In this document: positions 29,215-37,641 of the stretch, one piece after another
How the letters are laid out: each line of letters starts with the position of its first letter
Position numbering within the stretch: the stretch's first letter is position 1
From: Thiosocius teredinicola
Lineage (GTDB): Bacteria > Pseudomonadota > Gammaproteobacteria > Chromatiales > Chromatiaceae
Length of the DNA stretch: 64,000 bases
Direction of reading: 5' to 3'
Assembly: GCF_002009425.1 (NCBI RefSeq)
Contig: NZ_CP019936.1
Span: 124,001 to 188,000, forward strand
Notes under the pieces: model-generated
The model's input: the letters and a program-made list of their open reading frames with translations, nothing else
Databases searched by the model: none
Told to the model about the DNA's origin: nothing
Made by a program: the position numbers and the translations under genes

Positions 29215-30183
29215 TCAATGCGGATTACGTGCGTCCCATTGGCGTTTGTAACGGGTGTCGAGCTCGGAAAGCGTCACGTCCACCGCTTCCAGCTCGCCAC
29301 GTTTTGGGAAGCGCTTCTGGTTGCCCGCGTCGTACCAGGCGAGCATTTCGGCCTTGAGTGCGTCGCGCCTGGCAAACGTCTCGGCAATCCGCGCCTTGGT
29401 GGCGGTCATGCGCTCGGCACCGATGTCGGCCACGGCATACTGCACACCGTCGCCGAACAACCGCGTGCCGCCACCCTCGGCGGCGATCTGAACCGCGCGA
29501 TCGGTGTCGACCGGTCTCACGCCGGCGATGAAGTCGACGCCGAAGTCGGCCCAATCGGTGAGCCAGGGCGTCGAGGGCCCCATCATGACGGTGACGGCGT
29601 TCTCGGCTAATGAAGCCAGGCGCGGAAAGGTCTTGTTGATCAGCGAGGTCGACGTCAGGAACACCCAGTCGGCATCGGGCAGGACGAACTCGGCGGCCGG
29701 GTCGGCGAGGTCGTTGCCGGACGGGTTGCGTTCGAGCACGGTCACATCCAGGCCGCGGGTGGCGTTGTCCAGCCCGGGATAGCGGCCAACGACGACAACC
29801 TTGCGGCCGTTGAGCTGGGGGCGGAAGTATTCGAACACCGACAGGTTGGCGGATGATCCGGGCGGAACCGGTTCCGCAGACTGCATCAATGCATTGCCCG
29901 GCGTGTTGATCAACGCGTTGGCGGCGGCCAGGCCGACCGTCGCCTCGTACAGGTCCCACGAGCGCACCCAGGTTGCCACCTCGGCGGCTGCGCGGCCGGC
30001 GATCTCGCCCGGCCAGCTCAGCGTGCGGGTCGGCGTACCCGGACTCATTGCAAAACCGACATTGTGCGCGGTGCGGCAGGTCGTCCAGGTCAGGCCAATG
30101 CACAGCGCGGCGATAACCTCGTCGCGCTCGCTACACGCCCGTTCGATGGCGTCGTACGGCGAGTGTGGACTGGATCGGGTCAC
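29215..30183 (-). CDS. DUF4213/DUF364 family protein (putative heavy-metal chelation)
   Basis: This 322-residue protein has an N-terminal DUF4213-like part (about 1-90) and a Rossmann-like DUF364 domain (about 100-270), recognised by VFLTSTSLINKTFPRL and MMGPSTPWLTDWADFGVDFI. The family is annotated as a possible heavy-metal chelation domain, but its chemistry is not firmly known. The start is the GTG at 30183, which overlaps the stop of the preceding gene (GTGA); a longer reading would overlap that gene by 70 bases. It is the last gene of a four-gene operon. Confidence 0.8.
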   Translation of the reverse strand: MTRSSPHSPYDAIERACSERDEVIAALCIGLTWTTCRTAHNVGFAMSPGTPTRTLSWPGEIAGRAAAEVATWVRSWDLYEATVGLAAANALINTPGNALMQSAEPVPPGSSANLSVFEYFRPQLNGRKVVVVGRYPGLDNATRGLDVTVLERNPSGNDLADPAAEFVLPDADWVFLTSTSLINKTFPRLASLAENAVTVMMGPSTPWLTDWADFGVDFIAGVRPVDTDRAVQIAAEGGGTRLFGDGVQYAVADIGAERMTATKARIAETFARRDALKAEMLAWYDAGNQKRFPKRGELEAVDVTLSELDTRYKRQWDARNPH

Positions 30184-30509
30184 GGCGACTGCCTCTTTCG
30201 CTTCAGTGCCAGGCCGCCTCTGAGCATGACCAGATCGTGCAGATCGCACAGCATAAAGTGTTGGTTCGCCGGATCGCCCATGTGGGCAAGGGTGCCGGCA
30301 TCGCCTCGATGGTAGCGCAGGGCGGTGGTGCGAAACTGTTCCGGCAGCGACAGGTTGAACGCCGACGGCTTGAGTAGCAGGCGAACCATCTGTTCGAACA
30401 ACAAGGCGTAGCGATCGTCGTCCGGTTCTTTGTAGATCGAGCCCAGGTCATCGCCGTAACGTTTGAACAGGTCGACGTAGTCTTCCACGGTCGGTTGTTC
30501 CGAACTCAT
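30180..30509 (-). CDS. Small protein of unknown function in the SagB operon
   Basis: This 109-residue protein is not recognised. It is soluble and acidic at the start (MSSEQPTVEDYVDLFKRYGDD) and basic at the end (KRKRQSP), with mostly helical character and no signal peptide. There is one cysteine. It starts 14 bases after the SagB-like gene and overlaps the DUF364 gene by four bases, so it belongs to this operon. An adaptor or subunit role is possible but unproven. Confidence 0.75.
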   Translation of the reverse strand: MSSEQPTVEDYVDLFKRYGDDLGSIYKEPDDDRYALLFEQMVRLLLKPSAFNLSLPEQFRTTALRYHRGDAGTLAHMGDPANQHFMLCDLHDLVMLRGGLALKRKRQSP

Positions 30510-30523
30510 GCTGCGCTCCGTTT

Positions 30524-32197
30524 CTACCCGTCACCCAAGGGCGGGCGCGGTCCCAGATGCCCATATGCGGGCTCGGTGCCGAGTCGTTGATCGTCCATCG
30601 GGCCGCCGATCGTGAAGTGGTACAGCGTCTGCCACGAGGCGTTGGCGGCGCTTCCCAGTCCCAGCAGGTGATGGACCTCGTCATCGAAAAAGCAGCCGAT
30701 GCCGGTGCCGCGCAGGCCCGACGCCTCGGCCTCGAGATAAAGCACCTGACCGATCATGCCGGCCTCCCAGTGCAGTCGACGATAGGCCCATGCGCCCTCT
30801 GCATCGAGTACCCGGGCAATGTCGGCCAGCATACCCAGGCTGAAGGCGCCGCGGCCGGAGATTCCCTGGTAGCAGCAGAACTGCGATGCAATCTTGCGTA
30901 CATCGGCGGGCGCTGCCAGACGGTATAGCGGCAGGCTGGCGTTCTCCACGCTGTCCCACGCCAGTTGTTCAGTTTCGCAGGCCTCGCGCAGCGCGTCGAA
31001 ACGCTGCGGGGTCCGGTTCAGCAGGTACAGGCCGGGTTCAAGACCGTCGACACGGTGAACGAACAGCAACAGGTTGATCGCCGGCTCGTACGGCCAGGCG
31101 TCGAACGGCGGCGTGTCGGCGCGCGGCAGGGTGCACGCCAGGGTGCGTTCAAAGTCGGCGAACGCCATCGTCGACTCGCCATCCATGCGTTGCGCACTAC
31201 GTCGCTGTCGGATCAGGCCGGCGGCATCGCGCGGCGCTGTTGCGTGTGCCGGCCCGATGGACGGCGGGGGTGCAACAGGCGGCGGTGATGGCAGGGTCGG
31301 TTTGTGGGTCGCTGCCAAGGCCTGTGCGACCTGCGGCCAGTGTGCACGCTCCGGGCTCAACAGGTTGGCTGAACCGCGCCAGTCGCCAAGCGCCTCTGCG
31401 ACGCTTGGCCAGCTTGGCGTGGGGCCCAGCGAGTGCGAGGTGCCCAGCAATGCGATCAGGTCCGGATGTTCGCGCTCGGCGTCCTCGCTGAAGTCGGCAT
31501 CTCGGTCTATGCCGAGGCAGGCGCTCAGTGCGTCGTCGCCGGCGCAGGGATCGATACCCAGATGCCAGCCCAGCAGGCCCGATGCGAAGCGCACGGCGGC
31601 CACGGCGTGGCCGACATCGTGCTGACAATAGCGAAAGGCGCGCGAGCCGTATTTCCACTCCTCACGCCAGGGGATCGACGTAAGCGCGATGGCGCCGAAG
31701 GCATCTGCCGAGGTTTGCTGGAGCTGGGCCGCGGTTTCCGCAGCCAGCAGTGCGCGCCGTTCGAGCGCGTGCTCGAATGGAGCATAGTGGTACACGCCGG
31801 GCAGCAGTTCGTCAGACAACTGTCGCCATAGCACCAGGTAGCCTTCGGTGGGGTGCAGGTTGCCGCTCGACGGGTTATTGCGTAGCAACCAGCGGTCCGG
31901 CCCCGCGGTTTTCCAAGCGCTCAAGCCCAGGGCGAGTTCTAACATCAGCCCGAGACTGTCGTTCGCAGGCGCAGCGGCGACTGAGCCTTCGGCACGATAC
32001 AGGTCATGGTAGTCGCGCAGTCCGTCACCGCCGACCAGGGGCAGCGGGATCAGCGGTGCGCCGAGGTAACGGCGGAAAGGATTGGGTTGCGAGTCCCAGT
32101 CGAGAAAGCCGGGGCTGGGTGCATATCCCGATGTGTGGTGCTTGGTTGCCTGGTGATAGGCGCGAACCTGTTTGATTGCTTGTGCCGCGTCGGCCAT
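30524..32197 (-). CDS. SagB/ThcOx-type dehydrogenase with two nitroreductase domains
   Basis: This 557-residue protein has two tandem nitroreductase-like domains (about 30-260 and about 330-535) of the SagB/ThcOx group, which bind FMN. Domain 1 shows RNNPSSGNLHPTE and FRYCQHDVGHAVAAVRFA; domain 2 shows GRGAFSLG and RLHWEAGMIGQVLYLEA. SagB enzymes oxidise azolines in peptide natural products, but no YcaO cyclodehydratase or precursor peptide is present, so a different redox role is likely. It begins nine bases after an Fe-S protein gene. Confidence 0.88.
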   Translation of the reverse strand: MADAAQAIKQVRAYHQATKHHTSGYAPSPGFLDWDSQPNPFRRYLGAPLIPLPLVGGDGLRDYHDLYRAEGSVAAAPANDSLGLMLELALGLSAWKTAGPDRWLLRNNPSSGNLHPTEGYLVLWRQLSDELLPGVYHYAPFEHALERRALLAAETAAQLQQTSADAFGAIALTSIPWREEWKYGSRAFRYCQHDVGHAVAAVRFASGLLGWHLGIDPCAGDDALSACLGIDRDADFSEDAEREHPDLIALLGTSHSLGPTPSWPSVAEALGDWRGSANLLSPERAHWPQVAQALAATHKPTLPSPPPVAPPPSIGPAHATAPRDAAGLIRQRRSAQRMDGESTMAFADFERTLACTLPRADTPPFDAWPYEPAINLLLFVHRVDGLEPGLYLLNRTPQRFDALREACETEQLAWDSVENASLPLYRLAAPADVRKIASQFCCYQGISGRGAFSLGMLADIARVLDAEGAWAYRRLHWEAGMIGQVLYLEAEASGLRGTGIGCFFDDEVHHLLGLGSAANASWQTLYHFTIGGPMDDQRLGTEPAYGHLGPRPPLGDG

Positions 32198-32206
32198 GCT
32201 GATTGT

Positions 32207-33568
32207 TTAACCTACTTGGGTAGCGTCCAGGGCCTCGTCGAGCAACTCGGCCAGGTGTTTGGGGCGCGCATCTCCGTGGTTGCGGATCTGTTGGCGACAT
32301 GAAAATCCGTTGGCTACGACACGCGCTTGTGGGTTGTCGCGCAGCGTAGGCATCAAGCCCTGCTCGGCCAATGCATCGGCCATGTCGACGTGCTCACTCT
32401 CCAACCCGAAGGTGCCGGCCATGCCGCAGCACCCGGATTCGATCATTGTGAACTCGTGATCGGGGATCAGCTTCAGCACCCGACGTACCGACTTCATCGC
32501 GCCGACGGCCTTCTGGTGGCAATGCCCGTGTATCAGGGTGCGCTCGCCGCTGATCGCTTTGAGCGGCAAGCGCAGGCGTTTCGCCATCGACTCCTTGGCC
32601 AGGAACTCCTCGAACAACAGCACCTGCTTACCGACGCGCGCGGCGATCTCGCCCAGACCGAGTGCCTGGGCATCGTCGCGCAGACCGAGCACACACGAGG
32701 CCTCCAGGCCGACCAGCAGCCGGCCCGCTGCGGCATGCTCATCGAGCGCGGCCAGCAGACGTTGCGCCTCTGTGCGGGCCTTGTCGATCATTCCCTGCGC
32801 CAGATAGGTGCGGCCACAACACAGCGGGCGCTTGGATTGTGCATCGTCGTCCGCCGGCGAGACGATGGTCACCGAATATCCACCGGCGCGCAGCACCCGC
32901 AGTGCAGCCTGTGCGATGGCCGGTTCGTAGTAGCGGGTGAAGGTATCGACCACCAGGGCGACCTCGGGCAGCTCTGATTGATTCACTGCCTTGGCCGCGG
33001 CGCAGTCGGAAAACGGCTCGGCCGACGGCACCGGGAGTGCGCGAGCTGCGCTCAACCCCAGCCATCGCTCGGTGGCCTTGGCCAGCCATGGCTGCTGGTT
33101 GCGCCAGGCGATCAGGTGGCGCAGCCAGCGGCGCTCGAACAGCCATTGCGGCGTCGACGCAAACAGACGGCTGCGTCGACTCAGCCCGTCGCGTGCCGCC
33201 CGTTGCGCAAGGAATTCGCTCTTGATCAACGCCATGTCGACGTTGTTCTCGCATTCGCGTTTGCAGCCTTTGCAGGCAAGGCACAGATCCATCGCCTCGC
33301 CGAGTAGCGGGTCGGCAAGCGCCTGCTCGGCGATATCCTGCGACAGCGCCGATTTGAGCAAGCGCACGCGACCGCCGGTCGACAGGTTGGGGTTGCCGCT
33401 GATCTTGAAGCTCGGGCACATCACCTGCTTGCCGTCGGCCTCGCACTGGCGGCTGTTGATGCAGACCGCGACGGCCTTGGCGAAATCGCCGCCGTGGCGT
33501 GGGATGTCGGCGTAGGCGTCACCCATGCCGGCATCTTTGTACGCCGACCAATCGAGGTAGGTTTTCAT
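32207..33568 (-). CDS. Stand-alone Fe-S protein with two CCG domains (YdiJ C-terminal-like)
   Basis: This 453-residue protein has two ferredoxin-like Fe-S sites: C36, C42 and C51 (VMCPSF), and C96-x2-C99-x2-C102-x3-C106. Two CCG domains follow, with CCG at 250-252 (LCCGRTYL) and 380-382 (SGCCGMAGTFG), and HGHCHQKA between them. This matches the C-terminal half of FAD/Fe-S 2-hydroxyacid dehydrogenases such as YdiJ, but the FAD half is absent. The ATG at 33568 has AGGAG nine bases upstream. It opens a tight operon with a flavoprotein, so electron transfer between them is a reasonable inference. Confidence 0.87.
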   Translation of the reverse strand: MKTYLDWSAYKDAGMGDAYADIPRHGGDFAKAVAVCINSRQCEADGKQVMCPSFKISGNPNLSTGGRVRLLKSALSQDIAEQALADPLLGEAMDLCLACKGCKRECENNVDMALIKSEFLAQRAARDGLSRRSRLFASTPQWLFERRWLRHLIAWRNQQPWLAKATERWLGLSAARALPVPSAEPFSDCAAAKAVNQSELPEVALVVDTFTRYYEPAIAQAALRVLRAGGYSVTIVSPADDDAQSKRPLCCGRTYLAQGMIDKARTEAQRLLAALDEHAAAGRLLVGLEASCVLGLRDDAQALGLGEIAARVGKQVLLFEEFLAKESMAKRLRLPLKAISGERTLIHGHCHQKAVGAMKSVRRVLKLIPDHEFTMIESGCCGMAGTFGLESEHVDMADALAEQGLMPTLRDNPQARVVANGFSCRQQIRNHGDARPKHLAELLDEALDATQVG

Positions 33569-33728
33569 CGTCCGCAACTCCTGCGGGCCGGCCTGTTCGG
33601 AATGTGAGACATGGTCTGGGCGAAGCAATAAGCGAACCATGGTGCCCGGTGGGCAAGTCATTGATTTTGTGCGGAGCGCCGGTCGGTATCCCAGAGTTGA
33701 CCGCGCGGTGTCCCTCGTTTTGTCGGTT

Positions 33729-34361
33729 TCACGACAATGGCGGGGTGATGCCGGCAGCGTTCAGGGCCCGGGCGATGTCATCCGGCTCGGTAATCTGCAC
33801 GGCCTGCAATCCGGCAAGTCTCGCGCCTTCTACGTTCTCCGCGCTGTCGTCAAAGAACAGGATTTGGTCGGGTGGACAGTCAATCGATTGCGCGACCGAG
33901 TTGAACGCTGCCGTCTCGGGTTTGCGCATGCCGAGCTCGAACGACATGAATATCCGCTCGAACAGGCCGACGACCTCGGGGAACGCCTGGCCCCACCGTG
34001 CATAGTGGTAGGCCCCGGTGTTGGTGAAGGCATAGCAGGGAAGCCGTCGACGCACATCGCGGATCAAAGACACCGAGGTTGCGAAGGGCTCGACGACGAT
34101 GGCGTTCCAGCCAGCACCGATCTGTTCGTCGCTTGCGTCGAGTGCCAGCTGTTCTCGCAGGTGGGCAAAGTAGGTCGCAGCATCGATCTCGCCGCGTTCG
34201 TGCTGCCGAAACGCCTCGTCGACCACGGCGCGTTCGACGAGTTGGGGAAGCGGCAGGCTCGAGAACGGTGCCCAGGCGCGCAGGGCGCGTTCGACATCGA
34301 TCCGCAACACCACGCCGCCCAGGTCGAATAACAGCGCTCGAACAGCCGAACGTTGCGCCAT
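33729..34361 (-). CDS. HAD-superfamily hydrolase
   Basis: This 210-residue protein of the HAD-IA type has motif I LLFDLGGVVL (the second acidic residue is replaced by glycine, as in YihX-like members), motif II near YAFTNTGAYH, the lysine of motif III in MRKPETAAF and motif IV FFDDSAEN. It is probably a small-molecule phosphatase such as an alpha-glucose-1-phosphate phosphatase; the substrate is unknown. It is 160 bases upstream of the Fe-S operon and divergent from gpmA. Confidence 0.87.
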   Translation of the reverse strand: MAQRSAVRALLFDLGGVVLRIDVERALRAWAPFSSLPLPQLVERAVVDEAFRQHERGEIDAATYFAHLREQLALDASDEQIGAGWNAIVVEPFATSVSLIRDVRRRLPCYAFTNTGAYHYARWGQAFPEVVGLFERIFMSFELGMRKPETAAFNSVAQSIDCPPDQILFFDDSAENVEGARLAGLQAVQITEPDDIARALNAAGITPPLS

Positions 34362-34432
34362 ATAGCGGTCTCCAGCTCACCTTCGGGCCGATTCTATCGC
34401 TTCGGCGGTGTCGTCGAAGTGTCTCTGAAAGA

Positions 34433-34461
34433 ATAGCAAATTGCTATCGCGAAAATAGCAA
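34433..34461. promoter_or_regulatory. Palindrome plus third half-site upstream of gpmA
   Basis: ATAGCAA (34433-34439) and TTGCTAT (34441-34447) form a seven-pair palindrome with one central base, and a third ATAGCAA lies at 34455-34461, 22 bases from the first (about two helical turns). It sits in the AT-rich gap between the HAD gene and gpmA, so it could be an operator for either. Confidence 0.45.
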
Positions 34462-34552
34462 CAAATGATTTTACTAATCTATGACCGCGTCGCATCGTAC
34501 AGCCATGAATGGCAAACACCCCGACCAAGTGGAAATGAAAAGGAGGCAAACC

Positions 34553-35287
34553 ATGTCGCCACAACTCTTTCTGCCGAGCGTCGTCATGATTCGGCATGCG
34601 CAAAGTGAGTGGAACCGAGAAGGCCGTTTCACCGGCTGGGCCGATCCGGGGCTGACCGAGGTCGGTGAGGCCGAAGCCGTGCGCGCAGCCGGGCAGTTGC
34701 GTGAGCGGGGCTTCCAGTTCGACAAGGCGTACACCTCGCGGCTGGCGCGCGCTCGGGCGACCGCACAGATCGTGCTCGATGAGATCGGCGCCCAAGGTGT
34801 ACCGCTGCTCGCAGACTGGCGTCTGAACGAGCGTCACTACGGCGCGTTGCAGGGCGAAGACAAGACATCGATGGCGCAGCGCGTCGGTGAAGACCAGGTA
34901 TGGCGTTGGCGCCGGGGCTATCTCGACCGCCCGCCGGCATTGCGTGTCGACGACCCGCGCCACCCGCGCCACGACCCGAAGTGGTCCGATATCGCCGACG
35001 CCGATTTGCCCAACGGCGAAAATCTGGCCGCCACCCGCGCGCGCGTGATGGGTTTCTGGACCGATGAGATCGTGCCGCAACTACGTCAGGGCAAGCGCCT
35101 GCTGATTGCCAGCCACGGCAACACGCTGCGCGCGCTGATCATGGGGTTGCACGGCATGACGGTGGACGAGGTCGAAAGCTTCGAGATACCCACGGGTGTG
35201 CCGATCGTGTACGTGTTCTCGGCGCGAGGTGAGCCGCTCGGTTGGCACTACCTCAAGTCGTCCGGGGAGGCACAACACGCCGCCTGA
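34553..35287 (+). CDS. gpmA: 2,3-bisphosphoglycerate-dependent phosphoglycerate mutase
   Basis: This enzyme interconverts 3- and 2-phosphoglycerate in glycolysis and gluconeogenesis. The protein has 244 residues. Its phospho-histidine motif reads RHAQSEWN (the usual RHG has A instead of G), followed by FTGWADPGLTEVG, RLNERHYGALQG and SHGNTLRAL. The start at 34553 has AAGGAGG seven bases upstream, which is decisive; a longer frame would add 24 residues. It begins about 90 bases downstream of the palindromic site. Confidence 0.95.
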   Translation: MSPQLFLPSVVMIRHAQSEWNREGRFTGWADPGLTEVGEAEAVRAAGQLRERGFQFDKAYTSRLARARATAQIVLDEIGAQGVPLLADWRLNERHYGALQGEDKTSMAQRVGEDQVWRWRRGYLDRPPALRVDDPRHPRHDPKWSDIADADLPNGENLAATRARVMGFWTDEIVPQLRQGKRLLIASHGNTLRALIMGLHGMTVDEVESFEIPTGVPIVYVFSARGEPLGWHYLKSSGEAQHAA

Positions 35288-35327
35288 AGCGCCCGGCGGA
35301 CATTGTTCGTCTGCCTGTGCGCACCGG

Positions 35328-35837
35328 TCAGGCAGCGGTCGTCCGCAGGGCCTGCGTCAGGTAATCGGTCAAGGTCGCCACATCGAAACGCAAGGGCACA
35401 TGGATGAAACCGAAACGCGCTTCGTGTAGCGCGCAGTATTGCAGCATCACGTACATCGAGAAGTTGCAGACATAGGTGCCGGCGTCGTAGGCGACCGTCG
35501 TGAACGGCCTGTCCGGTAGGTGCAGATTGACCGCCAGCGCCGCCGGGCCTAGTGGATCGATCATTGTCAGCGGCCCGCCGCGCTTTCCCTTGCGATTCAC
35601 GGCACGTCGTTCGAGACGCAATTTGCGTGCATGACGGTGCTGCCCCAATCCGATAATCGTGGCCGGTCGACAGGCGGTCAGGCAGCGTTCGAACATCGGG
35701 CGGTCGAAGCGTGCCTCGAAGGTGGTTGTCGTCAGGCCCGGCAAGGTAGCTAAGGCATCGACCACGTCGCTGGTGATGTTGTGCTCGAACTCATCATAGG
35801 GGCCGAAACCGTAGATCAGAATCGGCCCGGGCGACAT
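35328..35837 (-). CDS. Short pyroglutamyl peptidase I-like protein (C15 family)
   Basis: This 169-residue protein resembles cysteine peptidases that remove N-terminal pyroglutamate. The triad is present: E76 in RLERRAVN, C124 in YDAGTYVCNFSMY and H146 in FIHVPL. It is shorter than the usual 200-220 residues; the E-to-C distance is 48 rather than about 63. The N-terminal loop reads GFGPYDEFEHN. The ATG at 35837 is chosen because GGGGAG lies seven bases upstream; longer readings add up to 47 residues without homology. Catalysis is likely but the substrate may differ. Confidence 0.78.
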   Translation of the reverse strand: MSPGPILIYGFGPYDEFEHNITSDVVDALATLPGLTTTTFEARFDRPMFERCLTACRPATIIGLGQHRHARKLRLERRAVNRKGKRGGPLTMIDPLGPAALAVNLHLPDRPFTTVAYDAGTYVCNFSMYVMLQYCALHEARFGFIHVPLRFDVATLTDYLTQALRTTAA

Positions 35838-36150
35838 CCCGATACTCCCCTTGTTTGCTGTGTTCATCGCTTCCATCGCCGTTCGTCCTGCCGCTACGCC
35901 TCGGCTCGAAAGCCCCCGCCGGCTCATGAGGCAGAAGTTGGACCAATTGCACGGCAGTAGGCAGTAGGTGTGACGCATGCCGCATTTTTTAGTGCGGCCG
36001 AGATTCTCGCGTCTGTTTTGAATCCCCGCGTCATCTTCACTGCGTATCAGAAAATGCCCCGTCGAGCTTTCGCGCGGGGTTCGCGAAAAAACCGTTGGCC
36101 CGACCGGATGAGTTGGGCCGATAGCTATCTTTGATACGGAGTATTAAACA
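35838..36150. other. Intergenic region between two divergent genes
   Basis: This 313-base gap has no gene I can support. It must contain promoters for the pyroglutamyl-peptidase-like gene and the VPLPA-CTERM gene. The only structured element is an inverted repeat TTTCGCG/CGCGAAA at 36068-36088. It has no T-run on either strand in the right place, so it is not a terminator. Confidence 0.5.
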
Positions 36151-37050
36151 GTGAAAAAGCGCATATCAAACAGACCGCCGGCGAACCTGCCCGGTACGGC
36201 CGTATTGCTCGCCGCAATGCTCGCCGGACCGGCCGCCATCGCGGCGCCGTTCACCTTCAGCAGCGGTGCACCCGATGGACAGATCGGCACATTGGCCCAG
36301 CAAGGCTTCGACGCGAATGGGGGCGGCGAGGTCGAGACCGCCGACGATTTCGTGCTGACCCAGCAGACGCTGCTAACCGGGGGCAGTTTCACCGGCCTGG
36401 TGGTCGGCGACGGTGATCTCAGCAACGTGATTGTCGAGTTCTATCGAGTCTTTCCCGGCGACTCACAGTTGCCACCGTCCGGGCGTGTTCCAACCCGCGA
36501 GAATTCGCCCGCCGATGTCGATTTCGCCTCTTTCGAAGCGGTCGATGGCGCATTCGCCAGCGTCAATGCCGTGGTGCTGCAGGATGGGTTCAGCGTGACA
36601 AACTCGATCGGTCCGGACGGCATCAACCCGATCCCGGATCAGACGACCGGTGGTGACGGACCGTTGAGCGGAACCATGGCCGCGATCGAGTTCGTGTTCA
36701 ACGAGGCGCTGCTGCTTGAAGCCGGCCAATACTTCTTTGTGCCGCGGGTCGCGTTCGACGAGCCCGGACCGAACGGCGACATCGCCGAGTTCTATTGGCT
36801 GTCTTCCGCCAAGCCGATCGACGCAAGTGGCACCCCCTTCGACGGTGACCTTCAATCGTGGATTCGCGACGAAGACCTGCAGCCGGACTGGCTGCGTGTC
36901 GGTACCGACGTGATCGGTGCGGGTGCATTCAATGCAGCGTTCACGCTCGACGGCGAGACGGTTGACGCCGATGTACCGCTGCCGGCCCCGGTCGCTCTGA
37001 TGACGCTGGGGCTGCTGGGATTCACGCTGCGCAAACGGACTGCGCGGTAA
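36151..37050 (+). CDS. VPLPA-CTERM sorting-domain protein
   Basis: This 299-residue exported protein has a signal peptide (MKKRISNRPPANLPGTAVLL to IAA) and a C-terminal sorting signal VPLPAPVALMTLGLLGFTLRKR: the VPLPA motif, a hydrophobic stretch and a basic tail. Such tails are processed by exosortases and the proteins are linked to exopolysaccharide. The 240-residue middle is beta-rich with no cysteines and repeats such as DGINPIPDQTTGGDGPL. The start is GTG, with GGAG nine bases upstream. A matching glycosyltransferase type is encoded at 18.6-19.9 kb; no exosortase is seen here. Confidence 0.9.
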   Translation: MKKRISNRPPANLPGTAVLLAAMLAGPAAIAAPFTFSSGAPDGQIGTLAQQGFDANGGGEVETADDFVLTQQTLLTGGSFTGLVVGDGDLSNVIVEFYRVFPGDSQLPPSGRVPTRENSPADVDFASFEAVDGAFASVNAVVLQDGFSVTNSIGPDGINPIPDQTTGGDGPLSGTMAAIEFVFNEALLLEAGQYFFVPRVAFDEPGPNGDIAEFYWLSSAKPIDASGTPFDGDLQSWIRDEDLQPDWLRVGTDVIGAGAFNAAFTLDGETVDADVPLPAPVALMTLGLLGFTLRKRTAR

Positions 37051-37178
37051 TGTGAACCGAGTTAGCTGAGCGTTCGGTGCAGAGGGGGGCGGTCAGCCTC
37101 CCTCTGCCTGTGGTGACCACGCGCTGATCGGTAACGGTCGGAGTGTGAGTTTGAATGTCGCGGTCGACGCCGCGCTCG

Positions 37179-37628
37179 CTAGCGGCTGCGGACGATGTCG
37201 CTGATCCGGGCACCGATCGCATCGGCGCTGCCGAAGGTCTGCCCGCCCCATTGGCTGTGTTTGAATACCTCGGCGCTATCGCGGCCGACCAGATGAATAC
37301 CCTGGACAATGACGGCATGGACGCCGGTTTTGTCGACCTCGAGCTGGTCGGCATGCAGATTCACATCGGCGGCGTCAGCGTGCAATACCAGGTAGGCGCC
37401 GACCTCCTTGAACATCCATAGCGCGCCGGTCGCCTGGCGCACCGCCGCCCGCATGGCGGCGATCTGCGAGGCGAGATCGGCGGTGGGGTCGAACTCCGCT
37501 ACGGCCAGGCAATAGCGCGCGCCGCTATGCTTCTTGAGCAGGCACAGCTGCAGCGACCCCGGCGTCTTGCATTCCTGGTCGTAAACCTCGGGGAAGAACC
37601 CCTGTCTGACTCGCGCGACCAGATCCAT
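37179..37628 (-). CDS. Conserved hypothetical protein
   Basis: This 149-residue soluble protein is not recognised. It has no signal peptide. Stretches such as SLQLCLLKKHSGARYCLAVAEFD and LWMFKEVGAYLVLHADA are alternating strands and helices, as in a small alpha/beta fold. The ATG at 37628 has GGAG six bases upstream. It lies 13 bases after the end of a lipoprotein gene on the same strand, so the two are an operon. Confidence 0.65.
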   Translation of the reverse strand: MDLVARVRQGFFPEVYDQECKTPGSLQLCLLKKHSGARYCLAVAEFDPTADLASQIAAMRAAVRQATGALWMFKEVGAYLVLHADAADVNLHADQLEVDKTGVHAVIVQGIHLVGRDSAEVFKHSQWGGQTFGSADAIGARISDIVRSR

Positions 37629-37641
37629 CGGTGTCTCCGAT

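Noticed and set aside
30524-32197. Thiazole/oxazole-modified peptide biosynthesis
   Set aside because: The SagB-type enzyme suggests it, but there is no YcaO/cyclodehydratase gene and no precursor peptide gene in the neighbourhood.
36068-36088. TTTCGCG/CGCGAAA inverted repeat as terminator
   Set aside because: The A-run is on the wrong side for either neighbouring gene, both of which run away from it.
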